DNA of 57,204 nucleotides from Bacteroidales bacterium (GTDB lineage: Bacteria > Bacteroidota > Bacteroidia > Bacteroidales > P3). A model generated the notes under the pieces. The model was not told the origin of the DNA. It ran no database searches and saw only the letters and a program-made list of their open reading frames with translations. Below, piece after piece: positions 25,277 to 33,374 of this stretch (positions are counted from its first letter, which is position 1; each line of letters opens with the position of its first letter). The stretch spans positions 1 to 57,204 of the forward strand of contig CAAGHV010000125.1 of the NCBI GenBank assembly GCA_900769785.1, written 5' to 3'. Both the position numbers and the translations under genes were made by a program.

Positions 25277-25522
25277 AGTTATCTCAAAACTTTGTTACAC
25301 TTAACTATAAAACTTCGCTGACTTATCAATCAACATTCTTTTAGTTATTCCAAAATTTAATTCCAAGCTGTGAAATAGCTATTTCACAGCTTGGAATTGT
25401 AGTTTCATGCTTTGAAATTGTGGTTTCACGCTTTGAAATATCTTTTGTAAATAACCTTGGGAAATTTTACTGTTATATTGACGGAAGTTTTGACTTATCT
25501 CTGCACAACTTTTGGAATAACT
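25277..25522. repeat. Head-to-head 22-bp arrays around a perfect 40-bp palindrome
   Basis: Left arm, plus strand: 22-bp units start at 25277, 25299, 25321 and 25343, e.g. AGTTATCTCAAAACTTTG. Right arm, minus strand: 22-bp units occupy 25501-25522, 25479-25500, 25457-25478 and 25435-25456, e.g. AGTTATTCCAAAAGTTG. The centre 25359-25398 is a perfect palindrome (arm AATTCCAAGCTGTGAAATAG). Two further 21-bp units (25382-25402, 25403-25423) lengthen only the right side, which is exactly 42 bp longer than the left. It lies in the divergent gap between glyS and the deoxynucleoside kinase gene. Confidence 0.8.
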
Positions 25523-25694
25523 CTCATTTAATGGTTCAGACTACACATAAATACCTCAATATATGTGTTGCAAATGTGTAAACCGGGGTAGGAGGGTGAT
25601 GAGGAAAGTTGAGATAAATACTGTTTTGAACACTTTTTCAACCTCAATGACCATTTTTTATATGTCAAAGAAGTAAAGTTTCCTTTTTTTTGCG
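25523..25694. other. Gap with no visible gene
   Basis: AT-rich sequence between the palindromic array and the next promoter. No ORF, tRNA or strong hairpin recognised. Confidence 0.6.
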
Positions 25695-25702
25695 TATATT
25701 TG
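25695..25702 (+). promoter_or_regulatory. Promoter of the deoxynucleoside kinase operon, -7 element
   Basis: TATATTTG, giving a leader of roughly 145 nt before the ATG at 25852. Confidence 0.6.
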
Positions 25703-25851
25703 CAAAGAATAAACTTTGGAGTAAAGTGTTGCCAAGTATTGATACTCAGATGTTAGTGTGGAAATAATGTTGATAATGAAGTGTTAATAATGGCAATGTA
25801 TTGTTGTATTCTGAAGTTGGTAGTGTAATATTGATAAAAACGAAAAGACTT

Positions 25852-26466
25852 ATGCATATAGCAATAGCAGGTAATATAGGCTCGGGCAAAACAACGTTGA
25901 CAGGCTTGTTGTCGAAGCATTTGGGGTATGAGGCTGTTTATGAAAACAATGCCAATAACCCATATATCAATAGTTTTTATGAAGATATGAGACGTTGGTC
26001 TTTCAATTTGCAGATATACTTCTTGCATACACGTTTCAAGCAGATTGTAGATATACGCAAGTCGTGTGGCAATATTGTGCAAGACCGTACCATATACGAG
26101 GATGCTTATATATTTGCACCCAACCTGCATGCTATGGGCTTGATGAACACTCGCGATTTCGAAAACTATCAGGCCATATTTGAGTTGTTGTCATCTTTTA
26201 TTCAAGCTCCGGACTTGTTGATATACCTCAAAGGCAGTGTGCCTACGTTGGTCAACCAAATACAAAAGCGTGGTAGAGAATATGAAAACAGCATTCGGTT
26301 GGACTATCTTACAAGTTTAAACCAACGTTATGAGAATTGGATTTCGCAGTATGATAAAGGTAAACTGTTGGTAATAAATATCGAAGAATTAAACTTTGCT
26401 GATAAACCCGAAGATTTGGGAATGGTTATAGACAAGATAAATGCAGAAATAAACGGACTATTTTAG
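25852..26466 (+). CDS. Deoxynucleoside kinase
   Basis: 204 residues. The P-loop IAGNIGSGKTTL at the very N-terminus, the lid-region arginines (QIQKRGREYE) and the DRTIYED substrate site (~80) are those of the dCK/dGK family. The open frame starts 17 codons earlier at a TTG; the ATG at 25852 places the P-loop at residue 6, as in the family. It phosphorylates deoxynucleosides for dNTP salvage; base preference (dA/dG or dC) cannot be read. It is the first gene of an operon; the next starts 2 bp after its stop. Confidence 0.9.
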   Translation: MHIAIAGNIGSGKTTLTGLLSKHLGYEAVYENNANNPYINSFYEDMRRWSFNLQIYFLHTRFKQIVDIRKSCGNIVQDRTIYEDAYIFAPNLHAMGLMNTRDFENYQAIFELLSSFIQAPDLLIYLKGSVPTLVNQIQKRGREYENSIRLDYLTSLNQRYENWISQYDKGKLLVINIEELNFADKPEDLGMVIDKINAEINGLF

Positions 26467-26468
26467 CA

Positions 26469-27347
26469 ATGAAAACTTGGTTGTTGGAAATATTGTATAA
26501 TCCCTATACAGGGGCCAAGCTAAGGGAAGAGAGCGACAACCTTTTGCTTGATACCAATAATGCGGCATTTCCCGTTCAGGGAGATGTGCCTCTGTTTTTG
26601 GATGCTCAAGACGAAAAGATTTCCGAACAAGACTTTCATTATATCAATCATTACACAATAGATGCCGAAGTGTTTGACTACTATCGTGATAGGAACGATA
26701 GGTTGGAGCAGGCGTCGGTATCGTTGCTTCGAAGAAGCATAATAAGGCAAATACCTCGCAATACTCGTTTTTTGCTTGATGTAGGCTGTGGTTGTGCATA
26801 CATAGCCAAGCACTTTATAAATAGTGGTACTAGAGTGGTGTCGCTTGATGTGGCACAAGCCAATGCCGAGAAAGCACTGAAAAAATATCCGTCGGATAAC
26901 CATGCTGCTGTGGTAGCTGATGTGTTTGCATTGCCTTTCAAGGAGAATACTTTCGACTGTATAGTAGCATCCGAAATAATAGAACACACAGTAGATCCGC
27001 ACGCTTTTGTAGAAGCACTTAAACGCGTGCTTAAACCAGGTGGAACACTTATAATATCAACACCATATAAGGAAAAGATAGAGTATTCGTTATGTATCCA
27101 CTGCAATTGTAAAACACCCAAGAATGCACATCTGCATTCGTTCGACAAGAAAAATATGCGTTCGCTGCATTCAACGTCAGGTTTGGAAGTGGAGCGTATT
27201 ACACTGGTAGGTAACAAACTGCTACTAATGTCGCGCATGGCAATATTATTAGACAAGATGGGATATAGGCTGTGGAAAGCTATAGATGGTATATTCAACG
27301 TTATATTGCCCAAAGCACAACACTTTATCATTAGAAGCAAAAAATAA
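26469..27347 (+). CDS. SAM-dependent methyltransferase with Trm112-like N-terminus
   Basis: 292 residues. The first ~45 residues (LEILYNPYTGAKLREESDNL ... FPVQGDVPLFL) resemble a Trm112/YcaR-like domain without the zinc cysteines. The class I methyltransferase core follows, with motif I LLDVGCGCAYIAKHF (~102), VVSLDVAQANAEKAL, IVASEIIEHTVDPHAF (motif IV) and LKPGGTLIIST (motif V/VI). Substrate unknown; small-molecule, lipid or sugar methylation is possible. It lies in an operon between deoxynucleoside kinase and kdsB, and the latter suggests a cell-envelope setting, though this is weak evidence. Confidence 0.78.
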   Translation: MKTWLLEILYNPYTGAKLREESDNLLLDTNNAAFPVQGDVPLFLDAQDEKISEQDFHYINHYTIDAEVFDYYRDRNDRLEQASVSLLRRSIIRQIPRNTRFLLDVGCGCAYIAKHFINSGTRVVSLDVAQANAEKALKKYPSDNHAAVVADVFALPFKENTFDCIVASEIIEHTVDPHAFVEALKRVLKPGGTLIISTPYKEKIEYSLCIHCNCKTPKNAHLHSFDKKNMRSLHSTSGLEVERITLVGNKLLLMSRMAILLDKMGYRLWKAIDGIFNVILPKAQHFIIRSKK

Positions 27348-27374
27348 TATATGACCCAAAACTATAGAGAAACA

Positions 27375-28115
27375 ATGAAAGTACTAGGAATAATACCGGC
27401 ACGATATGCCTCAACACGTTTTCCGGGCAAACCATTGGCAATGATAGCAGGCAAGCCCATGATACAGCATGTTTATGAAGGAGTGCAGGGTATAGGTGCA
27501 CTTTCAGATGTGGTGGTGGCTACTGATGATGATCGTATAGCCGATTGTGTGCGTAGCTTTGGTGGTAATGTGGTGATGACACAAACTACACATCGCAGTG
27601 GTACCGATCGTTGTGGTGAGGTAGTGGAACAATATATGGCACAAGGAAAGGTATATGATGTGGTAGTGAATATACAGGGCGATGAGCCCAATGTGGAACA
27701 TTCGCAGATAGAAACTTTGATAAAATGTTTTGACAACAAAACCACAAAGATAGCAACATTAAAGAAACAAATTTCATCGAAAGAAGAACTTTTTTCGCCA
27801 AATGTCGTAAAAGTAGTTTGCGGTAATAGTGGAGATGCAATATATTTTAGCCGTCATGCTGTACCGTACCTTCGTGGAACAGAGTCTGACCAATGGTTGG
27901 AAAAGCAGAAATACTATAAGCATATAGGTGTCTATGCTTATACCGCCGATGTATTAAGACAACTAGTAAAATTGGAACAGACGACTTTGGAACTTTCGGA
28001 GTCGCTGGAACAACTGCGATGGATAGAAAATGGTTATACAATAAAGGTGCAAGAAACAATGGTTGAAAATATAGCCATAGACACACCCGAAGATTTGTTG
28101 AAATTGAATAAATAG
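27375..28115 (+). CDS. kdsB: CMP-Kdo synthetase (3-deoxy-manno-octulosonate cytidylyltransferase)
   Basis: 246 residues from the ATG at 27375. An in-frame ATG 8 codons upstream is possible, but KdsB proteins begin just before GIIPARYASTRFPGKPL. Nucleotidyltransferase features: that N-terminal loop, VVVATDDDRI (~50), MTQTTHRSGTDR (~72), VVNIQGDEP (~97) and HIGVYAYT (~183). It activates Kdo with CTP for lipid A inner-core synthesis. The downstream SPOR protein follows after 9 bp. Confidence 0.95.
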   Translation: MKVLGIIPARYASTRFPGKPLAMIAGKPMIQHVYEGVQGIGALSDVVVATDDDRIADCVRSFGGNVVMTQTTHRSGTDRCGEVVEQYMAQGKVYDVVVNIQGDEPNVEHSQIETLIKCFDNKTTKIATLKKQISSKEELFSPNVVKVVCGNSGDAIYFSRHAVPYLRGTESDQWLEKQKYYKHIGVYAYTADVLRQLVKLEQTTLELSESLEQLRWIENGYTIKVQETMVENIAIDTPEDLLKLNK

Positions 28116-28124
28116 ATTAAACTG

Positions 28125-29876
28125 ATGAATATAACAAATTATATAGTAGAATTTATAAAGCAAGGAAATCCTGTAGAAATTAAAGGGATAGGAACTATTA
28201 CTCCTAAAACTATACCTACACATTTCGACGAGGGAACAAAAACATACTACCCATCGGTAACTACGGTGGAGTTTTCTACTTCGTGTAAAGGCGATCAACA
28301 AATAGTTAGTTATATAGCAAAACAAGAGTTTGTAAGCATAACTACCGCCGAAAAGCTATGGGATAACTATATAGACGCTCTTAACGATAAGATAAAGACC
28401 GAAGGTAAACACATATTTCCCGAAATGGGAGAACTAACTTTGGGAGCCGAAGGTGGATATACATTTAAGGTACAAGACGGCTTGAATTTATCAAAAACAT
28501 CGTATAACTATCAGCCCTTGAAGGATGTGGTAACCTACGATTTGGATCCAGTACGTGAAGATCCTTTCTATAAGTTTGAGAACCCTACAATACCACAGCC
28601 CGAACCCGAAAAGCCCGAGGTAGAGGATGAGGAACCCGTGAAACCCGAAGAGGTGCAAGAGGTGGTTGAGCCTGCTACAGAGGGTGAAACAAAAACTTTC
28701 GACCCCGAAATAGAAGAAGAACCTAAGGTTGAACCAGCTGCCAATACCCAAGGCGAAACTGAGCCTGTGGCCGAAACACCGGAAAATACCCCTGCCGAAG
28801 AGCCGGAACAAACTACAGCCAAGGCCGAGGAAGTGGTAGAAAGTGTATCGGAAGAAACACCGGAAAATAATCAAAAACCCGAACAAACTGAAGAAATACC
28901 AATGGATAACGACACTAAAAAGCCTATCAAGAAAAAGAAGAAATTGCTTATACCTATCATTATACTATTGATACTTCTGCTACTAGGTGGTGCTTATTAC
29001 TACTTTGTTGTAGTTAAGGATATGCCTATACCATTTATCAACGAAAAGACCGAAGTGGTAGAAGATGAAGCTATAACTGCCAATGCTACCGAAGCAACAG
29101 TTGCCACTGATAGTACCGATATTGCAGTAGCCGATACAACAGTAGCTACATCGACCGATAGCGAAACAGAAGAAATAGACCTATTTAAGGGAGTGAACAT
29201 GTTTACATTCGACCACAATTTGATTCCTATTGACAATGCCGACGAGGTAATAGAAGGTACTACCAAAACTATTGTAGAGGTGGTAGAGCCACGTATGGAA
29301 GTGTTCCTCAAAAGACAACACTATACTACTGCAAAAGCTCTTATGGTAGAACGCTTGAATGAATATATAGTAAAACGTTTGAAAGAACTGTTTGATAACA
29401 ACTTCTTCCACCCTGCAAGATTGGTAAACTATGATAACTATATAACCGACTACTGTACCGATAAGTTGCAACGCAAAAGAGTATCGAAAGCAAAACAAAC
29501 AATAATATCTGAAATACAGGTAAACGATTTGCTAGATGAGTACTTGAACGAACTTATAGCTGCCGGCCTTGTACAACGCGACAAGATAGTGTATAAGCCT
29601 AAGCCCAAGAAAGTAGAACCTGCTGTACCGGTAGCCGAGATGCGTGTTCGCTCTAAACAAGGTTTCGACATCATAGCCGGATTCTTCAAGAGCAGAGACA
29701 ATGCTGCTCGCGAAGCCGACCGTTTCCGCAGAAGAGGTGCCGACGCATACGTTATAACCAAAGGAAACCTATACTATGTTTCGTTAGGTTCGGCTCCATC
29801 GCAAACTGCTGCCGAGGCATTGCTACGTCAGCTAAGAACATGGAACAAAGAGAATATGGTTATCAAAAAATGGTAA
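28125..29876 (+). CDS. HU-CCDC81 / SPOR-domain membrane protein
   Basis: 583 residues. Domains in order: HU-CCDC81-type bacterial domains (~1-130, starting ITNYIVEFIKQGNPVEIKGI), a long acidic Pro/Glu-rich linker (~155-265), a basic stop (KKPIKKKKK), one transmembrane helix (~275-297), a Thr/Asp-rich periplasmic stretch, and a C-terminal SPOR domain (~505-583, GFDIIAGFFKSRDNAAREAD ... LYYVSLG). SPOR domains bind denuded septal peptidoglycan, so it probably acts at division sites, with its N-terminus in the cytoplasm. This architecture is typical of Bacteroidota. Last gene of the kinase/methyltransferase/kdsB operon. Confidence 0.9.
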   Translation: MNITNYIVEFIKQGNPVEIKGIGTITPKTIPTHFDEGTKTYYPSVTTVEFSTSCKGDQQIVSYIAKQEFVSITTAEKLWDNYIDALNDKIKTEGKHIFPEMGELTLGAEGGYTFKVQDGLNLSKTSYNYQPLKDVVTYDLDPVREDPFYKFENPTIPQPEPEKPEVEDEEPVKPEEVQEVVEPATEGETKTFDPEIEEEPKVEPAANTQGETEPVAETPENTPAEEPEQTTAKAEEVVESVSEETPENNQKPEQTEEIPMDNDTKKPIKKKKKLLIPIIILLILLLLGGAYYYFVVVKDMPIPFINEKTEVVEDEAITANATEATVATDSTDIAVADTTVATSTDSETEEIDLFKGVNMFTFDHNLIPIDNADEVIEGTTKTIVEVVEPRMEVFLKRQHYTTAKALMVERLNEYIVKRLKELFDNNFFHPARLVNYDNYITDYCTDKLQRKRVSKAKQTIISEIQVNDLLDEYLNELIAAGLVQRDKIVYKPKPKKVEPAVPVAEMRVRSKQGFDIIAGFFKSRDNAAREADRFRRRGADAYVITKGNLYYVSLGSAPSQTAAEALLRQLRTWNKENMVIKKW

Positions 29877-29915
29877 TTTATAATAGGTTGAAATAATAAA
29901 TTATAGATACATTTC

Positions 29916-29950
29916 CTGCAAAAGACATTAACCTCTAATGTCTTTTGCAG
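29916..29950 (+). terminator. Terminator of the kdsB-SPOR operon
   Basis: CTGCAAAAGACATT (29916-29929), 7-nt loop, exact complement (29937-29950), then TTTGTTTT. Confidence 0.88.
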
Positions 29951-29981
29951 TTTGTTTTGAATAATAGAATACATATAATAA

Positions 29982-30647
29982 ATGGGAAAGAACAAGTTAG
30001 AACGCTTCGAGGAAAATCTTACTTTTCCTAATCTGTTTCAGGTATCGTACGAGTTTTTACAACAAAATACCTTTCATTTGCGTGGCAAATGGAATGCCGA
30101 CTTTTTTAAGAACAACAACCCTATAGTGTTGGAACTTGGTTGTGGTAAGGGCGAATATACCGTAAATCTTGCCAAGAAGTACCCCAACAAAAATTTTATA
30201 GGTGTGGATATAAAAGGTGCCCGACTGTGGCGCGGTTGTAAAACTTCCAACGACGATAAGATGACCAATGTGGCCTTTTTGCGTACTCGCATACAGCTGA
30301 TAGAGCAATTCTTTGCCGAAAATGAGGTGTCGGAGATATGGGTAACCTTCCCCGATCCACAGCTTAAGAAGCCCAACAAGCGTCTTACCTGCGAACGTTT
30401 CCTATCGTACTACAAAAAGATTGCCAAGCCTGACACCATTATTCACCTCAAGACCGATTCGTACGAGCTGTATGACTACACCCTCAACGAGGTGATAAAA
30501 GATGGTGGCTATAAGGTGATATTTCATACCGACGACCTATATTCGTCCGACTTCCAAGATGATGTTAAGAGTGTAAGAACATTCTACGAACAAATGTTCC
30601 TCAACGAAGGTAAGAAGATAACCTATATACAATTCTATTTAAAATAA
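29982..30647 (+). CDS. trmB: tRNA (guanine-N7)-methyltransferase
   Basis: 221 residues. Makes m7G46 in tRNA. SAM-binding motif LELGCGKGEYTVNLAKKYPN (~49-68), FIGVDIKGAR, and the family-specific VTFPDPQLKKPNKRLTCERFL (~121) are unmistakable; the C-terminal LKTDSYELYDY also matches. It stands 32 bp beyond a terminator with no clear promoter of its own, so read-through or a promoter hidden in the hairpin region may express it. Confidence 0.95.
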   Translation: MGKNKLERFEENLTFPNLFQVSYEFLQQNTFHLRGKWNADFFKNNNPIVLELGCGKGEYTVNLAKKYPNKNFIGVDIKGARLWRGCKTSNDDKMTNVAFLRTRIQLIEQFFAENEVSEIWVTFPDPQLKKPNKRLTCERFLSYYKKIAKPDTIIHLKTDSYELYDYTLNEVIKDGGYKVIFHTDDLYSSDFQDDVKSVRTFYEQMFLNEGKKITYIQFYLK

Positions 30648-30667
30648 GGTTGAACGTCTTATTTCAG

Positions 30668-30821
30668 TTTATCAGAATATCATATATATCCCAACAATTT
30701 ATCCCATATATGTTATGCACGTAACATATATGGGATAAATCATTATGATATATACTAATCCAAAACTTATCCTATACACATTGCCGAAACAATATGTATG
30801 GGATAAAATAAAGTGTTCTAT
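30668..30821. repeat. Seven-unit 22-bp array containing two large hairpins
   Basis: Units start every 22 bp from 30668. Most end in ATATAT, ATATGG, ATATAC or CTATAC. Successive units pair with each other: ATTTATCCCATATATGTTA (30697-30715) is exactly complementary to 30722-30740 with a 6-nt loop. 30767-30783 pairs with 30790-30806 (two mismatches), also with a 6-nt loop. It lies in the convergent gap between trmB and the ATPase gene. Confidence 0.8.
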
Positions 30822-30915
30822 ATTAGACAACAGCATATTTTTCTCATATAGTTGTACTTTTTATTTCATTATCATCCTATTAAACCATCTGTCCATTTCT
30901 GTTTGCTACCTACAA

Positions 30916-30936
30916 AGCAATTTTTAGAAGTTGCCT
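30916..30936. repeat. Small hairpin repeat, copy 2
   Basis: AGCAATTTTTAGAAGTTGCC differs at two positions from the copy at 12616-12635. Confidence 0.5.
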
Positions 30937-30949
30937 ATACGATAAATCC

Positions 30950-30991
30950 CTACTGACGAAAATTGACAAAATCGTTCATTTTCGTCAGTAG
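30950..30991. repeat. 42-bp inverted repeat, copy 1
   Basis: Arms CTACTGACGAAAAT / ATTTTCGTCAGTAG separated by 14 nt, 20 bp past the ATPase stop codon. Confidence 0.9.
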
Positions 30992-31010
30992 ACGAAAAAT
31001 ATTGAAAAAA

Positions 31011-32222
31011 CTAAATCCTATTATCTAAAAGCCAATCTAAGACATTTATCTTTTGTATTCCACTGTAATTCACCTGATCAAAATCTGTTGTGAGAAGGAA
31101 TTTAGGATAAGAATCCTTTATTCTCTTTAGTGACGACAATTCTCGTTTTAGCGTTTTTTCGTCATTAACAGTGTATGCAACTTGGTAATATTCCCTACTT
31201 CCATCATGCTTTTGCACCACGAAATCCACTTCACCATCTCCCGATTTTCCGGCATACACATCACCGCCACGTCTAAGCAATTCAAAATAAACAATGTTTT
31301 CTAACTTATGTCCCAAATCAGACAACGCCGAATTAGCATGCAAAATATTCTTCAATCCTAAATCTACAACATAATACTTATAATTACTAGCCAACAATCG
31401 TTTACCCTTTATATTGTACAACCTTACGGGATATATCAAATACGATTCACTAAAATAACGCAAGTATTTCAATACAGTATTATGCGACACATTCTCGCCC
31501 GTAGTTTTACGCAATACTTCTGTTATATTGTTAGGCGACACAACATTACCAACATTGTCAAAAAGAAAATTGAGAACATTCTGCAAAGTGTCAAACTTTC
31601 TAAGATTATTTCTTTTCACAATATCCTTTACCACCACCGTATCGTATAACGATTTCAAATAAGGATTCACCATAGTTGGCGAAGATACTGAAAGATTTAC
31701 TGCTTCGGGGAAACAAGAACTATTCATATACTGTCTGAATACTCTATCGGTATTTACATTATCGCCAAAAGCCGATACATATTCCGAAAAAGAAAAAGGG
31801 TGAAGGTTTATAGCAATATATCTACCGGATAAAAGAGTACCCAACTCACTCGACAAAAGAAAAGCATTAGAACCTGTAATATATAAATCAATATCCTTTT
31901 TTACAAAAAGAGCATCTACAAGTTTTTCGAAGTTTGCCACATTTTGTACCTCATCTAAGAAAACATATCTCATACCATCCCCAGGAAGTTTATCTAATAT
32001 ATAATCATAAACATCTTCCCAGCGTGCAAAATTGCTATACTCTCTCTCTTCAAAATTTAGCGATAAAATATTTCGTTCCTCAACACCTTTTTCTTTCAAA
32101 TAATTCTGAAACTCTAACAAAAGTGTTGATTTTCCACACCGACGAATACCTGTTATAACCTTTATAAGATTCTGATTGCACAAGCTAATCAACTGATTAA
32201 GATATATTTTTCTTGTTACCAT
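31011..32222 (-). CDS. AAA_14 / DUF4143 ATPase
   Basis: 403 residues. N-terminal P-loop ATPase with Walker A GIRRCGKST (25-33), Walker B YVFLDEVQ (~86-93) and sensor TGSNAFLLS (~115), followed by a C-terminal DUF4143 domain (~200-390) containing VVDLGLKN and a nuclease-like strand pair DGEVDFVVQ ... REYYQVAYTV. Proteins of this type are abundant and variable in Bacteroidota and archaea; their role is unknown, and no partner gene suggests one. It is bracketed by two copies of the 42-bp inverted repeat; the upstream one overlaps its promoter region, so it might be an operator. Confidence 0.88.
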   Translation of the reverse strand: MVTRKIYLNQLISLCNQNLIKVITGIRRCGKSTLLLEFQNYLKEKGVEERNILSLNFEEREYSNFARWEDVYDYILDKLPGDGMRYVFLDEVQNVANFEKLVDALFVKKDIDLYITGSNAFLLSSELGTLLSGRYIAINLHPFSFSEYVSAFGDNVNTDRVFRQYMNSSCFPEAVNLSVSSPTMVNPYLKSLYDTVVVKDIVKRNNLRKFDTLQNVLNFLFDNVGNVVSPNNITEVLRKTTGENVSHNTVLKYLRYFSESYLIYPVRLYNIKGKRLLASNYKYYVVDLGLKNILHANSALSDLGHKLENIVYFELLRRGGDVYAGKSGDGEVDFVVQKHDGSREYYQVAYTVNDEKTLKRELSSLKRIKDSYPKFLLTTDFDQVNYSGIQKINVLDWLLDNRI

Positions 32223-32239
32223 AGAAATAATATTTTTTG

Positions 32240-32270
32240 CAAAGATACTAAGTTATTGACGAAAATCAAA
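32240..32270 (-). promoter_or_regulatory. ATPase promoter
   Basis: Minus strand: TATCTTTG at 32247-32240 and TTTG at 32270-32267, 19-bp spacer. The upstream half lies inside inverted-repeat copy 2. Confidence 0.7.
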
Positions 32271-32294
32271 GAAAATATTCATTTTCGTCAGTAG
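32252..32294. repeat. 42-bp inverted repeat, copy 2 (one arm decayed)
   Basis: TTATTGACGAAAAT / ATTTTCGTCAGTAG with a 14-nt spacer. Overlaps the -33 region of the ATPase promoter. Confidence 0.85.
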
Positions 32295-32525
32295 AAATAC
32301 AGCAATTAAACAACCAATGAAATAATAATGATTAACAACAATCTACATAAATATTACGAACATTAATCATCACATACAATAAATCCCTACTGACGAAAAT
32401 TGACAAAATCGCTCATTTTCGTCAGTAGAAATACAGCAATTAAACAACTATAGTAATGATAATGATTAACAACAATCTACATAAATATTACAATCATTCA
32501 TTATCACATACAACAAATCTCTCCT
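32258..32525. repeat. 134-bp tandem duplication
   Basis: GACGAAAAT, GTCAGTAGAAATACAGC, ATTAACAACAATCTACAT and CACATACAA each recur exactly 134 bp later (e.g. 32258/32392, 32331/32465, 32371/32505). Each copy contains one 42-bp inverted repeat. It lies between the divergent ATPase and MGMT-like promoters, in a gap with no ORF. Confidence 0.92.
32387..32428. repeat. 42-bp inverted repeat, copy 3
   Basis: Perfect 14-bp arms, spacer TGACAAAATCGCTC; identical to copy 1 except one spacer base. Within the second half of the 134-bp duplication. Confidence 0.9.
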
Positions 32526-32547
32526 GAAAAAATCCACAAATCACTTT

Positions 32548-32578
32548 TTTGGAAGTTGACAAAAAAGTATTATCTTTG
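32548..32578 (+). promoter_or_regulatory. Promoter of the MGMT-like gene
   Basis: TTTG at 32548-32551, 19-bp spacer, TATCTTTG at 32571-32578, 46 bp upstream of the ATG. Confidence 0.78.
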
Positions 32579-32624
32579 CACACTGAAAACAAAACATTTT
32601 TCACTCGTAAAATACTGATTCTTT

Positions 32625-33107
32625 ATGGCAAAGACAAAAGAAAAAGACTTCAACGCAATGCTTCACGACAGTAAAGATATGCCCAAAGTAAAAGAGCTAA
32701 CCTCCCCAGAAGTAATAAAACGATATGGAGGAAGCAAAATGCTTTTGGCTCCTCCCATCGAATACGATACACTTATCAAGAAAATAGAAAAAGGCAAGCT
32801 TACTACTACCGAACAGCTTAGAACAACATTGGCAAAAAAACACAACGCCGATTTCACTTGTCCTCTCACCGCAGGAATATTCATAAGCATAGTAGCACAT
32901 GCTAGCGAACAACGCCAAGAAAACCTTACACCCTACTGGAGGGTTCTGAAAAAGGACGGCGAACTAAACGAAAAATTCCCCGGAGGCATAGAAGCACAAG
33001 GAAGAAAGCTCGAAGAAGAAGGATTTTCTATAATAGAAAAAGGACGTACAAAAATTAAATACTTCGTAAAAGGCTACGAAAACTTTTTGGCGGACTTAGA
33101 GAAGTAA
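32625..33107 (+). CDS. MGMT-family (alkyltransferase-like) DNA-binding protein
   Basis: 160 residues. The middle region resembles the winged-helix DNA-binding domain of O6-alkylguanine transferases: TTTEQLRTTLAKKHNADFTC, then CPLTAGIF where the catalytic PCHR would be, and TPYWRVLKKDGELN. The reactive-cysteine motif PCHR is absent, so it probably binds DNA (or alkylated DNA) without the classical transfer, as alkyltransferase-like proteins do. Similar small proteins with the LAPP/GGIEAQ segments are common in Bacteroidota; their function is not established. It has its own promoter and stands alone. Confidence 0.75.
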   Translation: MAKTKEKDFNAMLHDSKDMPKVKELTSPEVIKRYGGSKMLLAPPIEYDTLIKKIEKGKLTTTEQLRTTLAKKHNADFTCPLTAGIFISIVAHASEQRQENLTPYWRVLKKDGELNEKFPGGIEAQGRKLEEEGFSIIEKGRTKIKYFVKGYENFLADLEK

Positions 33108-33120
33108 CACTAAGCTACTT

Positions 33121-33274
33121 CTAAAAACATTCGCATTGATGCAAAAAATCCTTGATGTAAAAGCTGTAAACCTTACGATAAAACTGAAAATCCTTATGCT
33201 TACAGTCAAAAAGATCCGATCTTTTACCCTAAAAGATCACACTTTTTACCCCAAAAGATCCGATCTTTTGCATG
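33121..33274. repeat. Seven-unit 22-bp array with dyad units
   Basis: Units start every 22 bp from 33121. The last three (33209, 33231, 33253) begin AAAAGATC; two contain the dyad AAAAGATCCGATCTTTT. The earlier ones share a looser CCTTATG/CCTTGATG core. It lies in the convergent gap after the MGMT-like gene. Confidence 0.82.
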
Positions 33275-33374
33275 CTCCCCTTCAGAGTTTTTAAATTTAC
33301 CTCAAGCTTTACAACCATCATCTCCTTTATTTTAGACTTTTACTCAAGCATAGGCTTGCTATACTCAAAAATCC

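Noticed and set aside
31011..33107. ATPase plus MGMT-like gene as a toxin-antitoxin or defence pair
   Set aside because: The genes are divergent, separated by 400 bp with their own promoters, and neither matches a known toxin, antitoxin or defence effector. Kept only as a speculative islet.
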